Shown here piece after piece: positions 8,848 through 18,307 of a stretch of 64,000 nt of DNA. The stretch is from Novosphingobium sp. (lineage in GTDB: Bacteria; Pseudomonadota; Alphaproteobacteria; Sphingomonadales; Sphingomonadaceae). The notes beneath the pieces were generated by a model. It was given only the letters and a program-made list of their open reading frames with translations, was not told the origin of the DNA and did not search any database. The position numbers and the translations under genes were made by a program. The stretch's first letter is position 1. Every line of letters starts with the position of its first letter. The stretch covers positions 1-64,000 of the forward strand of contig NZ_JANXWG010000105.1 in assembly GCF_025351285.1 (NCBI RefSeq). The letters run 5' to 3'.

Positions 8848-10860
8848 ATGCAGGTGCTCGGTTCATTTGGCGGCCCCGTTTCCCGGACCATCGGCTTGGT
8901 TTCGGCGGCCTCACTCGCGCTCGCGGGTTGTGGCGGCGGTGGATCGGGCACTTTGCCCACGCCCACCCCGTCGCCTGCACCGACCACGACCGTGGGCGGC
9001 GCATTGAAATATCCCACTTATCCGCAAGCGTCGCTGACGGTGGCGGATGTCCAGCAAATCATCGCGCAAGCGGTGGGCGAGGCCAAGGCGCGCAATCTGC
9101 CATCGATCATCGCGGTGGTCGATCGCGTGGGCAACGTGTTGGCGGTGTTCAAGATGAACGGCGCCAAGGCGACTATGCTGACCAGCAAGCTGAACACCGA
9201 AACCTTTCCCGCCACCACGATCGCCAATCCGGTCGATCTTGAAGGCGTGACGCTGCCGGCCGAAGCCGGGGCGATCGCCAAAGCGGTGACCGGCGCTTAT
9301 CTATCGTCCGCGGGCAACGCGTTCTCGACCCGCACCGCTAGCGAGATCGTCCAGCAGCACTTCCCGCCTGCACCCTCGACTCTGGGGCTGGAGGGCGGGC
9401 CGCTGTTTGGCGTGCAGTTCAGCCAGTTGCCGTGCTCGGATCTCAACCAGCGATTCCAGCCGGCCGGCGGACCAACGGCGCTCATCGGCCCCAAGCGCTC
9501 GCCGCTGGGGTTGGCGGCGGACCCTGGCGGATTGCCACTTTACAAGAATGGCCAGGTTGTCGGCGGCATCGGCGTGATGGGCGATGGCGATTACGGGCTC
9601 GATCCCGATATCACCAACATCGATACCGATGCCGAGGAATTCATCGCCCTGGCCGGTGAGCAGAACTTCACGCCCGATCCCACGATTACGGCGGACAAGA
9701 TCTCCGCTGGCGGGCAAACGCTGCGCTTTACCGATGCTACGTCGGCAGGGCTCTCGGCGTTGCAGACCAGCTTTGCCGCGATTAACAACGTGCTCGGCGC
9801 GCTCGAGGCCGTGATCGGCTATACCAACGGCACGATTGTGGCCGGCACTGCCTATGGCAGCGAAGCCAGCGGCTTTCGCGCAGCGACAACGGCGGAATTT
9901 GCAAACACCGACGCGTTCGTGTTGACCGACGGATCGGGCAACAACCGTTACCCGATCAAGGGCGGCACTGACGCTGTCGATGTCGGCACGCCGCTCAGCG
10001 CCACCGAAGTCCGCGCTGTCGCCGAAGAAGCCTTCAAGGTGATGAGCCGTGAACGTGCACAGATTCGCCAACCGCTAGACAGCCAGGCGCAGACTACTGT
10101 CAGCGTGATCGACACTTACGGCACGCTGCTCGGGCTGGTACGTGGGCCCGATGCGCCGATCTTCGGCACAGACGTTTCGCTGCAGAAGGCGCGATCGGTG
10201 GCGTTCTTCTCGAACAAGGTGGCCGCAGCGCAGTTGCAGGCTGACTCTGATGGCGATGTTGCGCAATTCGTTGCGCGCACGCGTACATTCCTCAGCGATC
10301 CCACCGCGCTGACCGGGGCATTCGCGTTCGGCAACCGGTCGATCGGCAACCTGGCGCGGCCGTTCTTTCCGGACGGCCAGCTCAACACGCCAAATGGTCC
10401 GCTGAGCCGTCCGATCGCGCAGTTCAATCCGTTCGGCGTGGGTCTTCAGGTGCAATTGGTCGCGTCCAACCTGGTCCAGCATGTCGGTTATGTGCTTGGC
10501 CAGTCGGCAACCGATACGCCGCAGCAATGCACCAACGTGCCCAATGCACCCAATGGCAACAAACGGTTGGCGAACGGTTTGCAGATCTTTTCGGGCGGTG
10601 TGCCGATCTATCGCGGCAACACTTTGGTCGGCGCGATCGGCATCTCGGGCGATGGTATCGATCAGGACGATTTGTCCGCGTTTCTCGGCCTGAACAACGG
10701 CGGCCTGCGGGTCGGCTCGATCGGCAACGCGCCAAAAGCGATCCGCGCCGACAACATTTCGGTCACCGTCAACGGCAATCCGGTCAGGCTGCGGTACGTG
10801 AACTGTCCGTTTGCGCCGTTCCTGGACACGGCCGCCCAGAATGTTTGCGAGGGCCTATGA
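8848..10860 (+). CDS. Lipoprotein with two GlcG/HbpS-like domains
   Basis: The 670-residue protein starts one base after the cytochrome stop. Its signal peptide ends in a lipobox LAGC with Cys28, followed by a Gly/Pro/Thr-rich linker. Two regions look like GlcG/HbpS haem-binding-type domains: about residues 58-290 (LTVADVQQIIAQAV, IIAVVDRVGNVLAVFKM) and about 385-640 (LSATEVRAVAEEAF, TVSVIDTYGTLLGLVRG). Both repeat a phrase such as KNGQVVGGIGVMGDG or GNTLVGAIGISGDG. HbpS-type domains bind haem or small ligands, so within a multihaem cytochrome operon it could bind haem or scaffold the cytochromes at a membrane. The domain call is by eye. Confidence 0.75.
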   Translation: MQVLGSFGGPVSRTIGLVSAASLALAGCGGGGSGTLPTPTPSPAPTTTVGGALKYPTYPQASLTVADVQQIIAQAVGEAKARNLPSIIAVVDRVGNVLAVFKMNGAKATMLTSKLNTETFPATTIANPVDLEGVTLPAEAGAIAKAVTGAYLSSAGNAFSTRTASEIVQQHFPPAPSTLGLEGGPLFGVQFSQLPCSDLNQRFQPAGGPTALIGPKRSPLGLAADPGGLPLYKNGQVVGGIGVMGDGDYGLDPDITNIDTDAEEFIALAGEQNFTPDPTITADKISAGGQTLRFTDATSAGLSALQTSFAAINNVLGALEAVIGYTNGTIVAGTAYGSEASGFRAATTAEFANTDAFVLTDGSGNNRYPIKGGTDAVDVGTPLSATEVRAVAEEAFKVMSRERAQIRQPLDSQAQTTVSVIDTYGTLLGLVRGPDAPIFGTDVSLQKARSVAFFSNKVAAAQLQADSDGDVAQFVARTRTFLSDPTALTGAFAFGNRSIGNLARPFFPDGQLNTPNGPLSRPIAQFNPFGVGLQVQLVASNLVQHVGYVLGQSATDTPQQCTNVPNAPNGNKRLANGLQIFSGGVPIYRGNTLVGAIGISGDGIDQDDLSAFLGLNNGGLRVGSIGNAPKAIRADNISVTVNGNPVRLRYVNCPFAPFLDTAAQNVCEGL

Positions 10861-13025
10861 TGGTTTCCGCGATCGCGCTGCTCGCCCCGATGCTCGGCCT
10901 GCCGGGCGGATCCGGCTTGCCACAACTCCCTGTCCCAGGGGGTGCAATGCCGGGCGTTGTGATCAGCCGCGCAGCCGGCGCGATCCAGCCGGGGCAGCGC
11001 AATCGTTTCCCGCTCGCGTTGTTCGGCGCTGCTTCGGTGGAAGCCCCGTCGTCCGCCGCCGCGGGCGATTCCACGCTGTCCGAGCCAACAACGCCGGCCG
11101 AGCCAACACCACCGGCCGCATCTTCGGCCCCCGCGTCGCCGGCAGCGACCATGGAAGCCGCGCCGGCAGCAGCGGCGAACACAGGGCCCGACATTACCGC
11201 CGAAAAGGCCCTGCTCGATGAGCGGCGCCGCCCCGGCTACAAAAAGCCGCTGCCCGACAAGATCGAGCAGGACAATCCGGGTGCGGCCAATGCTCCGCCC
11301 CCCGAAGCCTTTTACGACAAGTATGACGGCGAAGGCCCGATGAGCTCGCTGGGCGTCAATGTGGTGGTACCGGATCGCTGGCGGATTACGTCGGGGTTGT
11401 GCCCGAAGAAGGACCCCAAGACCGGACTGCCCGATCGTGCGCTGTTCGGGATTTTCCCCAAGCTCGAAGCGGTCTGCCATTCAACGCAGGATCCGTTCCA
11501 CCACAACGTGCTGAAGGGCGACAAGCCGATTTCGGCCAAGGACAAGCCGGGTTTTCTGCATGGTGACGACTGGTTCTTCATCGCCAATGCGATTTCGGAC
11601 ACGATCGTCGAGCCACGTTCGTTTCCGCAACCTGTCACCCAGGCGACCAGCCAGAATCCGAATTCGATCGACCAGTTCAGCCGCTCGAACAGCCTCGTCC
11701 TGGCGCAAACTTTCATCACCGGCGTTTCGCTGCTCAAGGGATTGACCGCGTTCAAGCCGCCGATCGTCGAATACCGGCTCACGCTAGCAACGCAGGTCAA
11801 TTACGCCAGTGTGGCCGAACGGCAGATCCTGCGCGTGAAGCCCAGCGATCTCACGCATCGGACCACGGCATTCGTGGGCGTGCAGGAAGCCTTCGTCGAT
11901 TACCACATGGCGCGGTTCGATTCGAACCGTTACGATTTCATCTCGGTGCGCGCGGGCATTCAGGAAATCACCGCGGATTTCCGGGGATTTCTGTTTCTTG
12001 ATCAGCAACTTGGCGTGCGCGTTTTCGGTGATCGCGACAACAATCGCATCCAGTTCAATCTCGCTGCTTTCTGGCGGCTCGAGAAGGATTCCAATTCCGG
12101 GCTGAACGACATTACTGCGCCTTTGCGGCATGATTTCGTGTTTCTTGCCAACATCTTCCGGCAGGATTTCCCGGTAGTTGGCCTGACGAGCGCCTTTCAG
12201 CTCGTCTACAACCGCAACCGCGAAGGCAGCTTCATCCATTCGGACAAGAACGGTTTCCCGGTCCGGCCTTCGATCATCGGCGATATCCGCGGGCACAATT
12301 ACGACGTGTTCTACCTGGGTTACGGCAACGATGGCCACATCGGCCGGGTCAACCTGTCGAGCCAGTTCTATGCAGCGCTGGGCCACGACACGAACAATTT
12401 CATTACCAGCAAGCCAGCCAAGATTGCGGCCTTCTTCGCTGCAGCCGAAGTTTCGTATGACGTTGATTTTATGCGCTTTCGCCTCTCAGGCCTCTATGCC
12501 AGCGGCGACAAGAACCCGCGCGACAACACCGAAGGCGGCTTCGATGCGATTTCGGAAAATCCGCAATTCGCCGGCGCCGACACCAGCTACTATATCCGCC
12601 AGAGCATCCCGTTCGTGGGCGGCGGCCTGGTCAACATCAACGGACGCAACGGCATCCTGACCGACTTGCGCAGTTCGGGCATCGAAGGTCAGTCCAACTT
12701 CGTCAATCCCGGCACGGTGCTGCTGGGTGTCGGTGGTGACTTTGATTTGACACCGAAGCTTCGCGTTACGGCCAACGTCAACCAGTTGTGGTTCGCCAAC
12801 ACTTCGGTTCTGCAAGTCCTGCGCAATGAAGGCACGATCCCTCGGTCGATCGGCACTGACGCATCGATTTCGGCGATCTACCGCCCCAAGGCCAATCAGA
12901 ACATCGTGTTCAGGCTGTCGGGCGCGGTGCTCCAGGCCGGCAGCGGCTTCAAGGACCTGTTCGCCTCCACGGGGCACAATTCACGGTTCTACTCGATCCT
13001 CGGCAACGCGATTTTGGCTTTCTGA
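10857..13025 (+). CDS. Outer-membrane beta-barrel protein of the cytochrome operon
   Basis: The 722-residue protein overlaps the lipoprotein stop by four bases (ATGA). It has a short hydrophobic start, a Pro/Ala-rich stretch (about residues 55-110), and from about residue 150 a long run of alternating hydrophobic/polar strands with aromatic girdle residues. The last residue is Phe (NAILAF), the usual signal for barrel assembly. The predicted signal lacks a positively charged start, which is odd. It has two cysteines near residues 180 and 205, not the CXXC seen in MtrB. Length and context fit a large porin that could hold or serve the neighbouring multihaem cytochromes; that role is inference. 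Confidence 0.75.
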   Translation: MMVSAIALLAPMLGLPGGSGLPQLPVPGGAMPGVVISRAAGAIQPGQRNRFPLALFGAASVEAPSSAAAGDSTLSEPTTPAEPTPPAASSAPASPAATMEAAPAAAANTGPDITAEKALLDERRRPGYKKPLPDKIEQDNPGAANAPPPEAFYDKYDGEGPMSSLGVNVVVPDRWRITSGLCPKKDPKTGLPDRALFGIFPKLEAVCHSTQDPFHHNVLKGDKPISAKDKPGFLHGDDWFFIANAISDTIVEPRSFPQPVTQATSQNPNSIDQFSRSNSLVLAQTFITGVSLLKGLTAFKPPIVEYRLTLATQVNYASVAERQILRVKPSDLTHRTTAFVGVQEAFVDYHMARFDSNRYDFISVRAGIQEITADFRGFLFLDQQLGVRVFGDRDNNRIQFNLAAFWRLEKDSNSGLNDITAPLRHDFVFLANIFRQDFPVVGLTSAFQLVYNRNREGSFIHSDKNGFPVRPSIIGDIRGHNYDVFYLGYGNDGHIGRVNLSSQFYAALGHDTNNFITSKPAKIAAFFAAAEVSYDVDFMRFRLSGLYASGDKNPRDNTEGGFDAISENPQFAGADTSYYIRQSIPFVGGGLVNINGRNGILTDLRSSGIEGQSNFVNPGTVLLGVGGDFDLTPKLRVTANVNQLWFANTSVLQVLRNEGTIPRSIGTDASISAIYRPKANQNIVFRLSGAVLQAGSGFKDLFASTGHNSRFYSILGNAILAF

Positions 13026-13029
13026 TCTG

Positions 13030-16000
13030 ATGATTGCGACCCGCTTCATGGCCCTAGCTTCCCGTTCCAGCCGGCTCTTGGCTATCTGGCTGTTCGTCGT
13101 CCTGGCTTCGTTCATCGCGCCGGTTGCCTTGCGCGCATCTGAGGAAGTCGCCGAAAAGGTCACGTACCACCGCGCGCCCAATGCCCCCAAGGGCCAGCCA
13201 GGCGACACGGCTGAAGAACAGAGGGCCGGAGTCGACGCCAAAAACAAGGGCTGCGTAAGCTGCCACACCGCCAGCGACCACCGCACGATGCACGCCAGCC
13301 CGGCCGTCGTGCTGGCATGCGTCGATTGCCACGGCGGCGACAACACCGTGAGCGTGGACGCTGGCTGGAAGGCCGAAAGCCTCCCTTACGTGACCGCGAT
13401 GTCGAAAGCGCACATCCTGCCGCGCTTCCCCAAGTCCTGGAACTGGCCATCGTCAGCCAATCCGAAGCACCTTTATTCCGGGATGAACAAGGAAAGCGCC
13501 GAGTTCGTGCGCTTCGTCAATCCGTCGGACTATCGCGTTGCGCGCGAAGCTTGCGGCGCCTGCCACATGAACATCATCGAGGCGTCCGAACGTTCGATCA
13601 TGACGACGGGTGCTATGCTATGGGGCGGCGCCGCTTACAACAACGGCATCGTTCCGTTCAAGAACTACATGTTCGGCGAAAGCCTGACCCGCGACGGTGA
13701 GCCGGCTTTTGTTAAGTCTGCCTCGAGCGCGGTCGGCCCGGACGGCAAGCCGATGTGGGGCACCGTTACCCCAACCGAAAAGGCGCGCGGTGCGCTTCCC
13801 GCGATGTATCCGCTGCCGATGTGGAATTCGATCCCGCCGGGTGATGTGTTCCGCGTGTTCGAAGACGGCGGCCGCACGATCAATCCACAATTCCCTGAAA
13901 TCGGCCTGCCCAACTCGACCGGCTCGATTCAGAAACTCGACGAAAACGGCCGCCCCGATCTCAAGCAATCCAACCGCGGCATGGCTACCGGGCTGCGCGT
14001 AGCCATCCCGGTGCTGAACATCCACAAGTCGCGCCTCAACGATCCGTTCCTCTATATGATGGGCACCAATGACCAGCCGGGCGACTATCGCTCTTCCGGT
14101 TGCGCATCGTGTCACGTGATCTATGCCAACGATCGTGAACCGCGGCATTCTTCGTCGTTCGCCAAGTGCGGACGCGATGGGCAGACGATCACCGCAGACC
14201 CCACGATCAACCGCTTGCGCGAAGGTCAGGAACGCCAGGGCGCTTACGGCAAGTATGTAGCCGGACACGGTGAGCATGCCGAATTGGTGCGCGGTACGGT
14301 CCTGGGCGGGCATGGCGCCTACCTTGGCGGTGACAAGACAGATCCTGAACAATCTGCCGACATGGCCGACGGTTGCTTCAAGGCCATCCAGTCAGCCGAA
14401 CAGTTGAAGGTCTTCGGCGATGCCGAGGGCAAGGCGCCGCACGGCACGATGCCGTCGAACGCGATGAGCCAGGCCGATGCCCACGCGGCCGCCGGGCTGG
14501 ACAGCCACGGCAAATCCGCCGGCGGCGAGGGCGGGCCGGTAGCGATGCAGGACCGTGAACGCGGCCACCCGCTGGTCCACGCCTTTACCCGCGCGATCCC
14601 GACCGCTCAGTGCATGAATTGCCACATGCACCAGCCCAACATTTTCCTGAATTCCTATCTCGGCTACACGATGTGGGACTACGAATCCGATGCGCCATTC
14701 ATGTGGCCCGGGCCCGAAAACCGCGCGCCGAAGCCTCCTGGCATGTCGGATGCCGATTACCAGAAGGCATTCAAGACACAGTTCCACCCGACCATGTCCG
14801 AAGCGCGCGAAGTGCTCGATCGCAATCCCGAGGCGGCATCGACGCACGGGCTGTGGCGCGACGTCGAATTCCTGCGCAACGTCTATGATCTCAATGACAA
14901 GCTGAAGGCTACGCAGTTCGCCGATTACCACGGCCACGGCTGGAACTTCCGCGCGATCCTGAAGCGCGATCGCCGGGGCAACCTGCTCGACGACGATGGC
15001 GACATGGCGACTTACGGCACCGACAAGGCGCACATCATCTCGCCCGAAGATCCGGAGAAATTCCGCAAGGCCGGTGAAGGCAAATTCGTCGAGGCGAGCT
15101 ACGACAATCCCGGCAAGTCTGTTCACATGATGGACATCCACGCGCAGCTCGGCATGCAATGCGCCGATTGCCACTTCGCGCAGGACAGCCACGGTTCGGG
15201 GCTGATCTATGGCGAAGTCGCCAATGCGGTGGAGATCGGTTGCAAGGACTGCCACGGCACGCCCGACCAGTACCCGACGCTGATGACATCGAACATGGCG
15301 GCGCCCACAAACGGGCACAACCTGTCGCTGTTGCGCAACGCCGATGGCCAGCGTCGCTTCGAATGGTTCAAGGACCCCAACGGTCGCAACGTACTGGTCC
15401 AGCGCTCGATCATCGATCCGGGCAAGACCTGGCAAGTCAGCCTGGTGCGCGACGCCGTCGATCCCAAGTGGGCCAACGTGAAGAACGACCAGGGCCGCCC
15501 GGTGTTCAACCCCAAGGCGGCGCGCGCCAAGCTTATGGCCAAGTCCGCGGCCGACGATGGAATCTACAAGTTCGGGCTGGGAATCCCGAAGGCGGAGCGC
15601 GCCCACAAGGACGACGACATGGCGTGTTTCACCTGCCACTTGTCGTGGACGACGAGCTGCGCCGGCTGTCACTTGCCGATCGAAGCCAACTGGAAGTCCA
15701 AGATCCACAAGTATGAGGACGAGGACACCCGCAACTTCGCGACCTACAACCCGCAGGTCGCACGCGACGACATGTTCCAGTTGGGCAAGCACGCCCGCAA
15801 CAAGTCGAGCGGGTCCGATCCGGTGACGTTCGATGAAACGGGTGTACCGGTATCGGGCAAGGCGATCACCGCGCCGATCCGGTCAACCTCGGCGCTGATC
15901 CTGTCATCGACTAACATCAACCGCGAACGGATCTACGTCCAGCAACCGCCAATCTCGTCGATCGGCTATTCAAGCCAGGCCTTCGCCCCGCATTTCCCGC

Positions 16001-17637
16001 ACACGGTTCGCCGCGCGGAAACCAAGCAATGCACCGACTGCCACGTGAGCAAGGACGAAGACAACAACGCGATCATGTCGCAACTGCTGTTGCTGGGTAC
16101 CAACTACGTGAACTTTGTTGGCATGAATGCATGGGTGGGTCTCGGCGGTGGGTTCGAAGCCGTTCGCGTCACCGAGTGGGATGAACCCCAGGCGGTGATC
16201 GGCAGCTACCTGCACCGCTACGCCTATCCAGACTTCTTCAAGGACCATGTCGAGAAGAACAAGCGCGAGCTCAAGAACTGGACCCGCGGCGCGATCTTCG
16301 ACAAGAAGTTTTCGGGCGAAGACACGGGCCGCGAACAGTTCTCCAACCACGTCAATGGCACCCGCGATGAAGTGAACTGCCTGCAGATGCGCGGTGAGTA
16401 CATGTTCGTGGCCGAAGGCAAGGGTGGCTTCCGTGCTTATGATATTGCCGCAATCGGCGACAAGGGCTTCTCCGAACGGATCGTCAACGCGCCGTTCTCG
16501 GCCTTGGGTCACGATACGCATGTCGGGTCGAAGGACGCGACCTGCATGGCCTTGCCGACCAACCAGGCAATCGCGCCAACCCGCAACACGCCCGAATTGC
16601 GCAAGTTGAACCAGGAACAGCCGTTTTCGCCAATCTACCACTTCGCCTTCGTCAGCGACCGACAGGAAGGCCTGATTGCGGTCAACATCGATACGCTGGG
16701 TGACGGCGAGTTCCGCAACAACTTCTTCCACCGCGCGCTGACGTTCAACCCCGATGGAGTGCTGAACGGAGCGAGGCACATCACGCTGGCGGGCGACTAC
16801 GCCTACATCGTGACCGACAAGGCGCTGGTGACTGTGCACCTGACCAAGCCGTGGTCGGCGGACAAGCCGTGCGAAGTGAACGAAGCCGCAGGCGGCGATA
16901 CATGCCTCGATCCGAAGGTGACGTCGGTGGTCCCGCTCAAGGACCCGCGCGCAACCGCGGTTCAGTTCCGGTACTTGTGGGTGACCACCGGCAATGGCCT
17001 GGAACTGATGGACATTACCGAGATGGCCAATCCGCAGTCGGTGCCGCAGGCGACCGTCCAACTGGCCGATGCGCGCAAGGTCTATCTGGCACGCACTTAC
17101 GCCTATGTCGCCGCCAAGGGCCAGGGGCTGGTGATTGTCGACATCACCAAGCCGACCCAGCCGTCGATCTACCAGGCGTACACGGCCGATGGGCAACTCA
17201 ACGATGCGGAGGACGTGGTGGTGGGGTCAACCAACGCTTCGTTGTTCGCCTATGTCGCTGATGGCAAGAACGGGTTCAAGGTCCTGCAATTGACCTCGCC
17301 CGACAGCCAGCCGAATTTCTATGGCTTCTCGCCCGAACCCAAGCCCGAATTGATCGCATGGACCCACACCAAGTGGCCGGCCATCGCGATGTCGAAGGGT
17401 CTCGATCGTGATCGGGGGGTCGACGAAACCGGGGGCCAGATGGCCATCTTCGGCCGGCTCGGTGCACGCCCGTTCGTCCGCAGCGAAATGGAAGAACTGT
17501 TCCTCAACAGCCGCCGGGTGCCATTCAAGGTATCCAACACGGTCGATATGAGCTTGTGGATCGGCGCCAAGGGCGCGCCAAAGATCATGGCGGCCAATGG
17601 ATCGCCGTCGTCCGAAGGCGCAACTCCCGCGATGTAA
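13030..17637 (+). CDS. Exported decaheme cytochrome c with C-terminal LVIVD-type propeller
   Basis: The 1535-residue protein has a signal peptide (residues 1-36, ending ALRA) and ten CXXCH haem sites beginning at Cys75, 97, 175, 358, 528, 711, 738, 866, 877 and 1001. From about residue 1100 it becomes a repeat domain of beta-propeller type with LVIVD-like phrases (LVIVDI at 1367-1372, LELMDI, FKVLQL; YAYV/YAYI strands). Haem proteins of this size fused to an LVIVD propeller are few among characterised cytochromes. The gene starts four bases after the barrel stop. It is probably a periplasmic or surface oxidoreductase or electron conduit; its substrate is unknown. Confidence 0.85.
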   Translation: MIATRFMALASRSSRLLAIWLFVVLASFIAPVALRASEEVAEKVTYHRAPNAPKGQPGDTAEEQRAGVDAKNKGCVSCHTASDHRTMHASPAVVLACVDCHGGDNTVSVDAGWKAESLPYVTAMSKAHILPRFPKSWNWPSSANPKHLYSGMNKESAEFVRFVNPSDYRVAREACGACHMNIIEASERSIMTTGAMLWGGAAYNNGIVPFKNYMFGESLTRDGEPAFVKSASSAVGPDGKPMWGTVTPTEKARGALPAMYPLPMWNSIPPGDVFRVFEDGGRTINPQFPEIGLPNSTGSIQKLDENGRPDLKQSNRGMATGLRVAIPVLNIHKSRLNDPFLYMMGTNDQPGDYRSSGCASCHVIYANDREPRHSSSFAKCGRDGQTITADPTINRLREGQERQGAYGKYVAGHGEHAELVRGTVLGGHGAYLGGDKTDPEQSADMADGCFKAIQSAEQLKVFGDAEGKAPHGTMPSNAMSQADAHAAAGLDSHGKSAGGEGGPVAMQDRERGHPLVHAFTRAIPTAQCMNCHMHQPNIFLNSYLGYTMWDYESDAPFMWPGPENRAPKPPGMSDADYQKAFKTQFHPTMSEAREVLDRNPEAASTHGLWRDVEFLRNVYDLNDKLKATQFADYHGHGWNFRAILKRDRRGNLLDDDGDMATYGTDKAHIISPEDPEKFRKAGEGKFVEASYDNPGKSVHMMDIHAQLGMQCADCHFAQDSHGSGLIYGEVANAVEIGCKDCHGTPDQYPTLMTSNMAAPTNGHNLSLLRNADGQRRFEWFKDPNGRNVLVQRSIIDPGKTWQVSLVRDAVDPKWANVKNDQGRPVFNPKAARAKLMAKSAADDGIYKFGLGIPKAERAHKDDDMACFTCHLSWTTSCAGCHLPIEANWKSKIHKYEDEDTRNFATYNPQVARDDMFQLGKHARNKSSGSDPVTFDETGVPVSGKAITAPIRSTSALILSSTNINRERIYVQQPPISSIGYSSQAFAPHFPHTVRRAETKQCTDCHVSKDEDNNAIMSQLLLLGTNYVNFVGMNAWVGLGGGFEAVRVTEWDEPQAVIGSYLHRYAYPDFFKDHVEKNKRELKNWTRGAIFDKKFSGEDTGREQFSNHVNGTRDEVNCLQMRGEYMFVAEGKGGFRAYDIAAIGDKGFSERIVNAPFSALGHDTHVGSKDATCMALPTNQAIAPTRNTPELRKLNQEQPFSPIYHFAFVSDRQEGLIAVNIDTLGDGEFRNNFFHRALTFNPDGVLNGARHITLAGDYAYIVTDKALVTVHLTKPWSADKPCEVNEAAGGDTCLDPKVTSVVPLKDPRATAVQFRYLWVTTGNGLELMDITEMANPQSVPQATVQLADARKVYLARTYAYVAAKGQGLVIVDITKPTQPSIYQAYTADGQLNDAEDVVVGSTNASLFAYVADGKNGFKVLQLTSPDSQPNFYGFSPEPKPELIAWTHTKWPAIAMSKGLDRDRGVDETGGQMAIFGRLGARPFVRSEMEELFLNSRRVPFKVSNTVDMSLWIGAKGAPKIMAANGSPSSEGATPAM

Positions 17638-17654
17638 TTCAGTTCGTCGGCAGT

Positions 17655-17690
17655 GCGGCCGGTGCGCCTTGGGGGAGGCGCACCGGCCGC
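17655..17690. terminator. Strong hairpin between convergent genes, probable terminator
   Basis: A perfect 14-base stem, GCGGCCGGTGCGCC at 17655-17668 and its complement at 17677-17690, encloses an eight-base loop. It stands just after the decaheme cytochrome stop and before the stop of the convergent gene. There is no T-tract, so termination may need Rho or may work as a bidirectional RNA-stabilising hairpin. Confidence 0.6.
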
Positions 17691-17720
17691 AAGTCGAAAG
17701 ACAAGGGCCGAAGTTTCGGA

Positions 17721-18101
17721 TCAGGCTTCTTCGAGGAGCAGGATCTCGATTGTCAAAGTCATCATGGGCTCGGGCAACTGGCTGCTTGAAACCTCAACGA
17801 TCGTGGCGTCGGCAACAAGGCAGCCGGGTATCCTGAATTCGTGATCGGGCAAGGCGGCGATAAATGCTTCACCGCATTCCACCGCCTCTGCTCCGCTGAA
17901 CAGCCAGGTCATGCCGTGCCGCGTGCCTGCAAACGTGATCGATGCCCACGAAGTCTCGCGATGATCTGTCAGAATTCCCGAGTTCGCCAGTACGGCAACT
18001 GCATCGATCAGCCGGCTGCTGCCCGAACGGTTGCTCCGGACTGGCCGGCCGGTAAGTCGCTGTGTTGGTGTGCGGTCAGGCAACATGGTCTTGCTTTCCA
18101 T
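17721..18101 (-). CDS. Conserved hypothetical protein
   Basis: The frame encodes 126 residues with no recognised domain; phrases such as SWASITFAGTRHGMTWLFSG and HEFRIPGCLVADATIVEV read like a soluble alpha/beta protein. The first ATG at 18101, or the ATG at 18086, overlaps the end of the small regulator-like gene upstream, so the pair is probably translated together. It is divergent from the S24 regulator gene and may be under its control. I recall similar proteins in other sphingomonads but no function. Confidence 0.62.
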   Translation of the reverse strand: MESKTMLPDRTPTQRLTGRPVRSNRSGSSRLIDAVAVLANSGILTDHRETSWASITFAGTRHGMTWLFSGAEAVECGEAFIAALPDHEFRIPGCLVADATIVEVSSSQLPEPMMTLTIEILLLEEA

Positions 18102-18264
18102 AAGTGTTCATGAAATGTTCTATGCGGGAGGACAACGATGTTCGGGGTTCACGGCCATTGCGCAAATCGCCGACCAGCCGCGGATCGTGCGCGGCGAGCC
18201 TGCCGAATTTGGTCACGGGCATGCCGGTTTTGGCAAGGAACCTCTCGATCTTGCGCATCAGCAT
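18076..18264 (-). CDS. Small basic protein with possible DNA-binding fold
   Basis: The 62-residue frame starts with ATG and has a strong TGGAGGG ribosome binding site eight bases upstream. The sequence IERFLAKTGMPVTKFGRLAAHDPRLVGDLRNGREP looks like a short helix-turn-helix of the kind found in small conserved sphingomonad proteins, where T, F-G-R and D-P-R occupy the turn and recognition helix. It overlaps the start of the hypothetical gene downstream by 26 bases. It is divergent from the S24 regulator and shares its promoter region. DNA binding is inference. Confidence 0.62.
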   Translation of the reverse strand: MLMRKIERFLAKTGMPVTKFGRLAAHDPRLVGDLRNGREPRTSLSSRIEHFMNTYGKQDHVA

Positions 18265-18290
18265 TGCGAATCCCTCCAGAGTGAATGTTG

Positions 18291-18306
18291 ATAGGACATT
18301 TCCTAT
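18291..18306. promoter_or_regulatory. Palindrome ATAGGACATTTCCTAT, candidate operator
   Basis: Six-base arms ATAGGA and TCCTAT flank four bases. The site lies 27 bases upstream of the small minus-strand gene and about 90 bases upstream of the S24 regulator start, inside the shared divergent promoter region. It is a plausible binding site for the S24 regulator. A related imperfect site follows at 18313-18325. Confidence 0.5.
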
Positions 18307-18307
18307 G

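Noticed and set aside
7713..9017. Minus-strand frame of 434 residues across the cytochrome operon
   Set aside because: It covers two genes with clear haem and lipobox motifs on the plus strand and has no protein-like motif.
7413..17637. A true MtrCAB or OmcA-type metal-reduction system
   Set aside because: The barrel lacks the CXXC of MtrB, haem counts and sizes do not match MtrA/MtrC, and the lipoprotein is not a cytochrome. Only a general likeness to a conduit remains.
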